64,000 nucleotides of DNA from an uncultured Collinsella sp. (lineage in GTDB: Bacteria; Actinomycetota; Coriobacteriia; Coriobacteriales; Coriobacteriaceae). How positions within the stretch are numbered: the first letter of the stretch is position 1; every line of letters begins with the position of its first letter. Shown one piece after another: positions 57,938 through 64,000 of the stretch. The notes under the pieces are model-generated. The model saw nothing but the letters and a program-made list of their open reading frames with translations, ran no database searches and had not been told where the DNA came from. The position numbers and the translations under genes are program-made. The stretch is from positions 1 to 64,000 of the forward strand of contig UQTU01000006.1 of assembly GCA_900544135.1 (NCBI GenBank), in the 5' to 3' direction.

Positions 57938-59211
57938 CGCTCAAGACGTGGTGCGATACGGGCCGGAAGCTTTGCCACAATACGAACGCCGTCCTCGAGG
58001 TATTCCTCGTGCAGAAGGGTTCCCTGTTCGTGCACGAGCGTGATTAACGCGCCCTCTCGATACGGGATATCGGCCGAGAGCAACACGTCCGTAGCGGCCG
58101 CTTCACGAGCGATACGGTCGACTAAGTCATCAAGACCCTCACCCGTCTGAGCCGAGAACAGCACCGCCTCGGGATAGCGCCGGCGAAAGCTCAAGCGATC
58201 GACGCTATCGAGCAGATCAATTTTATTGAACACGGTAAGCGTCAAGCGCTCACCGGCACCGATCTCGTCAAGGACACGATCAACCGCCTCAAGCTGACGC
58301 TCGTAATCCTCATCGGAAGCGTCTACAACTTTAAGAATCAAATCGGCGCCGAGCACCTCGGAAAGCGTAGATTTAAACGCGTCGACCAGGCCATGGGGCA
58401 GCTTTTGAATAAAGCCGACGGTATCGGTGATCGTCATGCCACGGCCACCGGGCAAACGGTACGAGCGCGTCGTAGGATCGAGCGTGGCAAACAGCTTATC
58501 CTGCGAAAGTACCGTGGATCCCGTCAAACGATTAAGCAACGTCGACTTGCCGGCATTGGTGTAGCCAGCCAACGCCACGCGAAACGCCGGCGATTCAATA
58601 CGGCTTTTCGATTGCACATCACGACGTTGTTCAACCTGTTTCAGTTCGCGTCGAAGAGCTGCGATCTTGTTACGAATTAGGCGACGGTCGACCTCGAGCT
58701 GGCTTTCGCCCTGGCCAAAGCGCGAGCCAATACCGCCACGCGTCTGTTCCTTAGCAAGATGGCTCCACATACCTCGCAGACGAGGCAGCAGATACTGCAA
58801 CTGTGCGAGCTGCACCTGCAAGCGACCCTCACGAGTCTGGGCATGAAGGCCAAAGATATCCAAAATCAATGCCGTACGGTCAATAATCTTGACCGGTTCG
58901 CCCACGGCTTTCTCAAGATAGGACTGCTGCGAGGGCGTCAGGTCGTCGTCGAAGATAACAACATCCGCATCCATGCGATGCACCAAACCGCACAGCTCCT
59001 CGACCTTTCCGGAGCCGATAAACGATTTGGGATAGGGCTTGACCAGGCGCTGAGACAAGCGGGCAACGCATTGGGCCCCAGCAGTGTGGGCTAGACGCTC
59101 GAGCTCGTCGAGCGAACGGTCGAGCGGCCAGGCGTTATCGCGCCACTCAACACCAACCAAGATGGCGCGCTCGGGTTCAGGCGCCGTGGGGACCAAAGGG
59201 AAACGAGCCAT
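57922..59211 (-). CDS. hflX: GTPase HflX
   Basis: A 429-residue ribosome-splitting GTPase. The N-terminal HflX domain (Glu-Leu-Cys-Gly-Leu-Val, Phe-Asp-Asp-Asp-Leu-Thr-Pro-Ser-Gln) precedes a coiled coil and a G domain with Gly-Tyr-Thr-Asn-Ala-Gly-Lys-Ser-Thr, Asp-Thr-Val-Gly and Asn-Lys-Ile-Asp. It rescues or recycles stalled 70S ribosomes, often under heat or antibiotic stress. It shares one base with the miaA stop, so the two are translated together. Confidence 0.96.
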   Translation of the reverse strand: MARFPLVPTAPEPERAILVGVEWRDNAWPLDRSLDELERLAHTAGAQCVARLSQRLVKPYPKSFIGSGKVEELCGLVHRMDADVVIFDDDLTPSQQSYLEKAVGEPVKIIDRTALILDIFGLHAQTREGRLQVQLAQLQYLLPRLRGMWSHLAKEQTRGGIGSRFGQGESQLEVDRRLIRNKIAALRRELKQVEQRRDVQSKSRIESPAFRVALAGYTNAGKSTLLNRLTGSTVLSQDKLFATLDPTTRSYRLPGGRGMTITDTVGFIQKLPHGLVDAFKSTLSEVLGADLILKVVDASDEDYERQLEAVDRVLDEIGAGERLTLTVFNKIDLLDSVDRLSFRRRYPEAVLFSAQTGEGLDDLVDRIAREAAATDVLLSADIPYREGALITLVHEQGTLLHEEYLEDGVRIVAKLPARIAPRLERYRTE

Positions 59212-60149
59212 TAGGCAGCCTCGATGCGATGGTAAATATCATCAACGACCTCATCGATCGTAAACTCATCCATATCGAACCACACGATGCGATCGTCACG
59301 CTTAAACCAGGATAGCTGGCGCTTGGCATAGCGACGTGAGCGCATCTTGATAAGCTCACGAGCCTCATCCATGGTAATAGCGCCACGCAAGGCATCAATA
59401 ATCTCTTTGTAACCGATTGCCTGCATCGACGTGAGTGCATCACCCAGGCCCTGGTCCATCAGGCCGCGGACCTCATCAACCAGCCCCTGCTCAAACATAA
59501 GGTCGACACGCAGGTTAATGCGCTCATAGAGCACTTCACGGCTACGCGTCAGACCAAACCACAAGGCATGATAACGCTCGCGCGGAACACTGAATTTCGA
59601 CTTCTGCTGGGCATACGACACGCCGTCATCGTGCATCTCGAGCGCACGAATCACACGACGCACGTTATGGGGATGAATCACGGCAGCCGATTCCGGATCG
59701 CGCTCAGCAAGCAGTGCATGCAATGCTTCCTCGCCAATGCGCTCGGCAAGCTCTTGATAGCCCGCACGGCGTTCGTCCTCGAGTTCCCCCGAAGGAAAAT
59801 CCATTTCATCGAGTGCAGACTTGAGATACAGGCCCGTACCGCCGCAAAACACCGGAAGACGTTGCTCACCAAGCAAACGCTCGATATGCGCCCGAGCATC
59901 AGACTGATAGAGCGCAGCAGAATACGCGACGCCCGGATCCACGATATCGACAAGGCGCAGGGGCACCGAGCACTCCTCGGGCATCATCTTGGCCGTACCA
60001 ATATCCATGCCGCGATAGATCTGCATCGCGTCACACGACAGCACTTCGGACGAAAGACGATCAGCCAGGCGATCGGCAACATCGCTTTTACCGACCGCCG
60101 TCGGACCGACGATCGCTACAGCAGAAAGGCTTGCACCAGGAGAAACCAT
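59211..60149 (-). CDS. miaA: tRNA dimethylallyltransferase
   Basis: A 312-residue enzyme that adds dimethylallyl to A37 of tRNAs reading UNN codons. The P-loop is Gly-Pro-Thr-Ala-Val-Gly-Lys-Ser-Asp, then Cys-Asp-Ala-Met-Gln-Ile-Tyr-Arg-Gly-Met-Asp-Ile-Gly-Thr-Ala-Lys. miaB, which thiolates the same base, lies directly upstream, and its stop overlaps this start. Confidence 0.96.
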   Translation of the reverse strand: MVSPGASLSAVAIVGPTAVGKSDVADRLADRLSSEVLSCDAMQIYRGMDIGTAKMMPEECSVPLRLVDIVDPGVAYSAALYQSDARAHIERLLGEQRLPVFCGGTGLYLKSALDEMDFPSGELEDERRAGYQELAERIGEEALHALLAERDPESAAVIHPHNVRRVIRALEMHDDGVSYAQQKSKFSVPRERYHALWFGLTRSREVLYERINLRVDLMFEQGLVDEVRGLMDQGLGDALTSMQAIGYKEIIDALRGAITMDEARELIKMRSRRYAKRQLSWFKRDDRIVWFDMDEFTIDEVVDDIYHRIEAA

Positions 60150-61519
60150 TAGCGAGGCTCACCCACGACGGAGCCAGACAGATACCACGTCTTGGCGACA
60201 TCAACATCAACATCGACGATCTTGCCGATGAGCTGATCGATGCTATAGCCAGCAGGAATCGGCGCATGCACCGTCTGGTTCTTGGGGCTCTTGCCCAAAA
60301 GGACAGCGTCGTTCTTCTTGCTCGTACCCTCAATAAGTGCAGGTACCACGGTGTGAAGCTCGCCCTGGTTATACTCGTGCGCCGTCGTCTCGATAACCTT
60401 GACCAAACGATTAAAGTGCTCAAGGATAACCTCATGCGGGGTGGGATCATATATCTCAGCTGCCGGGGTACCGGCGCGCTTGGAGTAAATAAACGTGTAG
60501 GCTTGGGCATAACGCACCGTCTCGGCAAGCGAGAGCGTCTGCTCAAAGTCTTCCTCGGTCTCGCCCGGGAAGCCCACGATGATGTCGGTCGAAAGGGCAA
60601 TATCGGGCATACGGTTACGAATACGATCGACCAGGTCCAGATAATCCTCGCGCGTATAACGACGATTCATCTCTTTAAGAATGCGCGTGGAGCCCGACTG
60701 AACGGCCAGGTGAAGCTGCGGCATAACGGCAGGCGTCTCGGCCATAGCATCGATGGTCTCGGGCAGCAGATCTTTGGGATGCGAAGAGGTAAAGAAGATA
60801 CGCTCGACACCCGTATCGCCCACGGCGCGCAGCAGATCGGCAAAACGCGGCTTACCAAAGAGATCGCGACCGTAGGAGTTAACGTTTTGGCCCAGCAGCG
60901 TAATCTCGCGCACGCCCTGACGCACAAGCCCGGTCACTTCGTCGACAATCTCCTCGAAGGGACGGCTCTTCTCGCGACCACGGACGTACGGGACGATGCA
61001 GTACGTGCAAAAGTTGTTACAGCCTGTCATGATGGGCACCCAGGCGTGATACTGCGTCTCGCGATGCCACGGCATGCTCATGGCGTCGGTATCCTCATGC
61101 TCATTCGTGCGGATATGGCGCTTGCCATCCAAAAACGCCTCGGAGATAAGCTCCGCCACGTGAGCAATGGAATGGGTGCCGAAAATGACATTGACGTTAT
61201 CAACGTTGGTGAGCAAGCCCTCGCCATCACGCTGGGCGATGCAGCCGCCCACAGCGACCACGCGCTTACCTGAAGGTGAAGGAGGAAGGCTCTTGCAGGA
61301 ATTGCACTGACCATACAAACGCGTATCGGCAGCCTCGCGCACACAGCACGTCATGAACACGACAATATCGGCATGCTCGGGATCGAGCGCCATAAGACAG
61401 CCATACGAATCGAGCAAACCACTCACGCGCTCGGAGTCGTGCTGGTTCATCTGGCAGCCGAATGTGCGGATAAAGTAGGTTTTACCGGCAAGAATATCGC
61501 GTACGGAACGCTGGTCCAT
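60149..61519 (-). CDS. miaB: tRNA-2-methylthio-N6-dimethylallyladenosine synthase
   Basis: A 456-residue radical-SAM enzyme with two Fe-S clusters. The UPF0004 domain has Phe-Gly-Cys-Gln-Met-Asn and two further Cys; the SAM motif is Gly-Cys-Asn-Asn-Phe-Cys-Thr-Tyr-Cys; the C-terminal TRAM domain is present. It acts right after MiaA on the same tRNA base. The gene follows spoVS in the same direction. Confidence 0.96.
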   Translation of the reverse strand: MDQRSVRDILAGKTYFIRTFGCQMNQHDSERVSGLLDSYGCLMALDPEHADIVVFMTCCVREAADTRLYGQCNSCKSLPPSPSGKRVVAVGGCIAQRDGEGLLTNVDNVNVIFGTHSIAHVAELISEAFLDGKRHIRTNEHEDTDAMSMPWHRETQYHAWVPIMTGCNNFCTYCIVPYVRGREKSRPFEEIVDEVTGLVRQGVREITLLGQNVNSYGRDLFGKPRFADLLRAVGDTGVERIFFTSSHPKDLLPETIDAMAETPAVMPQLHLAVQSGSTRILKEMNRRYTREDYLDLVDRIRNRMPDIALSTDIIVGFPGETEEDFEQTLSLAETVRYAQAYTFIYSKRAGTPAAEIYDPTPHEVILEHFNRLVKVIETTAHEYNQGELHTVVPALIEGTSKKNDAVLLGKSPKNQTVHAPIPAGYSIDQLIGKIVDVDVDVAKTWYLSGSVVGEPR

Positions 61520-61584
61520 GAGCTTACATCCTAACGATGGTATCGACGGGGCGCATAGGTGCTACAAGCGTGCAGATGGCTCGC

Positions 61585-61902
61585 TTACGCAACAGGCTTA
61601 ACGTCGTCCATGACGACGTTATCCATAGCAGCCCGATTAATCTGGTGAACGTAGATAGAGAGACGAATTGCCGTGCGCGACTCCCCGTTAATGAGAATGT
61701 CAGAGAACACCGGCGCGCAGGAGACATCAAAGCCGGTCGGAATCAGAAAGCCGCGCGCAATGGCGACGGCCTTGATGGCCTGGTTGACGGCACCGGCGCC
61801 GACGCACTGAATGTTGACGGGGACGCCATCTTTGACCATGCCGGCAATGGCGCCGGCAACGGACGCGGGCGATGATTTGCTTGATACCTTCAGGCAATCC
61901 AT
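61585..61902 (-). CDS. spoVS: SpoVS-family protein
   Basis: A 105-residue Alba-like protein matching SpoVS: Leu-Lys-Val-Ser-Ser-Lys-Ser-Ser-Pro, Gly-Ala-Gly-Ala-Val-Asn-Gln-Ala-Ile-Lys-Ala, and Thr-Ala-Ile-Arg-Leu. In Bacillus it influences sporulation and division, but here no sporulation genes are seen and the role is unknown. ATG 61902 follows CAGGAG; the frame to 61941 is rejected. It lies between the GHKL ATPase and miaB. Confidence 0.93.
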   Translation of the reverse strand: MDCLKVSSKSSPASVAGAIAGMVKDGVPVNIQCVGAGAVNQAIKAVAIARGFLIPTGFDVSCAPVFSDILINGESRTAIRLSIYVHQINRAAMDNVVMDDVKPVA

Positions 61903-61976
61903 GAAGAAACTCCTGCGTTTAAAAGTACGTTTTAACTGCAATAACTGTATCGTACCGAGCGGACTCGGTAAAGATT

Positions 61977-63062
61977 TTATTCCTCTTTGGCAAGATCGAA
62001 CGTCACCGTGATGCGATCACGCGAAACGCGAATCTTAGGGTCGCCGCACAGATTGAGGTAATACCGGGCAGCGAGATCGTTAAAGTCACGCTCGACCGCA
62101 CGCGAAAATTGCGCCATATCATCCTTGGCGATACGAAGACCTCGACGGTCCTTGGCAAGATCGACGGGTGCCGGCGCATGCGAGGTAGAATCGCGCTCGC
62201 GCAGCAGGCGCGCGGTCACGCCGCGAACGGGCTTAATCTGACCCGACAGAATACGGTGGGCAGTGCGCTCGGACATCTCGAGACCCAGCCCAGAGCAGAT
62301 CCGGATAAAGTCCTCGGCATCCGAGGCAAGGCCCAAACGATCGATAACCGGAAGCTCGCACTCGTCGTCGATAAAGAGCAGGCGTGACGTATCAAGACGA
62401 CTCGAAGCCTGAGCGTACAGGGTCGCAGCGATCTCGGACGGGGAGCCCAGATACACATCGCAGCAACGCAGCTCCTCAAGGGCAAACTCGCAGGCTGCGC
62501 GAATGATGTTGTGGGGGCCGCGAGCACATACATAGCGGCCGTCTTCGTCTTTAACCGCTTGAGGCCAGCTCGACTGGTCGGCGCGCTCACCCAAGCGATC
62601 GGTAGCAACGCACACCTTAAATGCGGAACCCAAATCGACGCCCGATGTAACAACGCGTGCCTCATCCGTGTTCTGCTTGATAGAGAACAGCGCCATACCA
62701 CGACCGTGAACACCCCAACGGTCCATTTTCATGCTCTCGAGCTTGGAGGTGACACGGGCATCGAAGATACGCTCCTGCATGTCCTGCGGCACGCCCGAAC
62801 CGTTATCCAGGAAGAGGAGGGTGCGAACACCCTCCTCCTTGGTCGTGGCAAGATAGACCTTATCGGCTCCGGCATCACGAGCATTACGCAGCATCTCGAT
62901 GACAATGTCCTCTACATGCTGAATGTCATGCTTGGCCTGACGGCGCTCGGCCTCCGAAACGCGGAGGCGGACATACCCCTCGCCAAGGTTTTCCTCGACG
63001 CGAAGGTTGCCCTCCCCCGACATCGACGCGATAAATGAGATGAGCTCGTTCGCGTCGTTCAT
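61977..63062 (-). CDS. GHKL-type ATPase of unknown function
   Basis: A 361-residue protein with a HATPase_c fold: N box Glu-Met-Leu-Arg-Asn-Ala-Arg-Asp-Ala-Gly, G1 Asp-Asn-Gly-Ser-Gly-Val-Pro, and G2 Gly-Val-His-Gly-Arg-Gly-Met. There is no histidine-kinase H box or MutL C-terminal. The C-terminal half is alpha-helical and unknown. The start is ATG 63062, 1 base after the rny stop, so translation is coupled to RNase Y. The position between rny and spoVS suggests a Coriobacterial companion of RNA-decay or development genes. GTG 63086 is an alternative. Confidence 0.75.
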   Translation of the reverse strand: MNDANELISFIASMSGEGNLRVEENLGEGYVRLRVSEAERRQAKHDIQHVEDIVIEMLRNARDAGADKVYLATTKEEGVRTLLFLDNGSGVPQDMQERIFDARVTSKLESMKMDRWGVHGRGMALFSIKQNTDEARVVTSGVDLGSAFKVCVATDRLGERADQSSWPQAVKDEDGRYVCARGPHNIIRAACEFALEELRCCDVYLGSPSEIAATLYAQASSRLDTSRLLFIDDECELPVIDRLGLASDAEDFIRICSGLGLEMSERTAHRILSGQIKPVRGVTARLLRERDSTSHAPAPVDLAKDRRGLRIAKDDMAQFSRAVERDFNDLAARYYLNLCGDPKIRVSRDRITVTFDLAKEE

Positions 63063-63063
63063 G

Positions 63064-64000
63064 TTATTTAGCGATATCGACGGCACGGCTCTCGCGAATC
63101 ACGACAACGCGCACCTGACCGGGATACTCCATCTCTTCCTCGATCTGATGAGCGATATCGTGCGCAAGCACCGTGGACTGGGCATCGGAGATCTTGTCCG
63201 GCTGGACCATGACATGAACCTCGCGACCGGCCTGCATGGCATAGGTACGCTCGACGCCGTCATGTGAATTGGCAATCTCCTCCAGCTTCTCAAGGCGCTT
63301 GATGTAGTTCTCGGCAGACTCTCGGCGAGCGCCGGGACGAGAGGCGGAAACGGCATCGGCAGCCTGGACCAGGACGTCGAGCACCGTGTTGGGGTCGACA
63401 TCGGCATGATGGGCCTCGATCGCGTGGACGATAACGGGCTTCTCGCCATATCGGCGGGCAAGCTCGGCGCCAATGACAGCATGCGGGCCCTCAACGTCGT
63501 GGTCGATGGCCTTGCCCAGGTCGTGCAGAAGACCGGCGCGCTTGGCGGTCACAACATCCAGACCAAGCTCGGAGGCCATCACGCCGCACAGGTCGGAAAC
63601 CTCAAGCGAGTGCTGCAGCACGTTCTGACCAAACGAGGTGCGGTAGCGCAGAGCGCCCAGGGTCTTGACAATCTCGGGATGCAGGTCGTGGATACCGGTA
63701 TCGAAGGCGGCCTGCTCGCCGGCCTCGCGCACGCGCTGCTGAACCAAGTCTGCGGCCTTGTGATACATCTCCTCGATGCGGGCGGGGTGAATACGGCCGT
63801 CGGCAATGAGGTTCTCAAGTGCAACGCGGGCAGTCTCACGGCGGACTGGGTCGAAGCTCGAAAGCACGACGGTCTCGGGGGTGTCGTCAATCACGAGGTT
63901 GACACCGGACACCTGCTCAAAGGTGCGGATGTTGCGACCCTCGCGACCGATGATGCGGCCCTTAAGGTCATCGGAGGGAATATGCACGGAAGTGACGGTA
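63064..64000 (-). CDS. rny: Ribonuclease Y, C-terminal part (runs off the end)
   Basis: The 5' end lies beyond 64,000. The visible 312 residues hold the KH domain (Gly-Arg-Ile-Ile-Gly-Arg-Glu-Gly-Arg-Asn-Ile-Arg) and the HD domain (His-Ser-Leu-Glu-Val, His-Asp-Leu-Gly-Lys-Ala, His-His-Ala-Asp) of RNase Y, which starts mRNA decay at the membrane. The N-terminal membrane anchor is outside the window. Confidence 0.96.
   Translation of the reverse strand, partial: TVTSVHIPSDDLKGRIIGREGRNIRTFEQVSGVNLVIDDTPETVVLSSFDPVRRETARVALENLIADGRIHPARIEEMYHKAADLVQQRVREAGEQAAFDTGIHDLHPEIVKTLGALRYRTSFGQNVLQHSLEVSDLCGVMASELGLDVVTAKRAGLLHDLGKAIDHDVEGPHAVIGAELARRYGEKPVIVHAIEAHHADVDPNTVLDVLVQAADAVSASRPGARRESAENYIKRLEKLEEIANSHDGVERTYAMQAGREVHVMVQPDKISDAQSTVLAHDIAHQIEEEMEYPGQVRVVVIRESRAVDIAK

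Overview
The window is a chromosomal segment of a high-GC actinobacterium. It most resembles Collinsella or a close relative in the Coriobacteriia. The case rests on gene order (ABC-F / M50 peptidase / scpAB / rluB / cmk / plsC / ispH / DUF512 / der / plsY / gpsA), on an FHA–FtsR pair beside pgsA, on lexA divergent from a LysM gene under GAAC-N4-GTTC SOS boxes, and on spoVS kept beside miaB and rny. The genus is inferred from memory of such synteny, not from a database search.

Bases 1–23,600 are an accessory island of mixed, often lower GC. It opens at the 3' end of rmlD (dTDP-rhamnose synthesis) and includes a 5'-truncated, frameshifted ugd remnant at 12.1–12.6 kb, so it appears to sit in a broken exopolysaccharide locus. 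It carries a RES-domain protein; an ASCH protein with a membrane protein and a GNAT acetyltransferase; IS21-type remnants; a 1,981-residue Avs-like STAND NTPase with a Cap4-type nuclease domain; a decayed Abi_2 gene; an AbiH gene broken by an exact 31-bp tandem duplication; an LPKTG surface protein with a collapsed second copy; a PHP-nuclease/ABC-ATPase protein with an overlapping small partner; a complete type III toxin-antitoxin locus of the TenpIN/CptIN kind; a GIY-YIG membrane protein; and a DUF559-like putative nuclease. tRNA-Val(CAC) and tRNA-Ala(GGC) lie at its right side.

Bases 23,700–41,000 are dense, co-directional housekeeping DNA: ribosome-protecting ABC-F ATPase, M50 protease, condensin partners ScpA/ScpB, pseudouridine synthase, CMP kinase, phospholipid synthesis (PlsC, PlsY, GpsA), IspH, Der, Rpe, a cysteine desulfurase, a Nif3-like protein, a coiled-coil zinc-ribbon protein and CoaBC, closed by tRNA-Pro(GGG) and a terminator. 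Most junctions overlap or are a few bases long, suggesting one or a few long operons.

Bases 41,600–46,200 hold a strikingly GC-rich minus-strand module: a lantibiotic-immunity-type ABC transporter (ATPase, two permeases), a small secreted or anchored peptide, and an OmpR response regulator with histidine kinase. It looks like a transferred peptide-antibiotic sensing and resistance cassette.

Bases 46,400–64,000 return to core genes: pgsA–FHA–ftsR, apt, an NlpC/P60 hydrolase, DegV, DUF1836, trxB, a MGDG-synthase-type glycosyltransferase, dut, nrdR, a YneA-like LysM protein divergent from lexA, a DUF1624 acyltransferase, hflX, miaA, miaB, spoVS, a GHKL ATPase, and rny running off the end. Between the convergent glycosyltransferase and dut genes lie two 104-bp palindromes that share a 48-bp core but have different, internally perfect 28-bp arms.

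The strongest candidates for a little-described system are the type III TA locus, the PHP-ATPase operon, the duplication-silenced AbiH, and the pair of covarying 3'-end palindromes.
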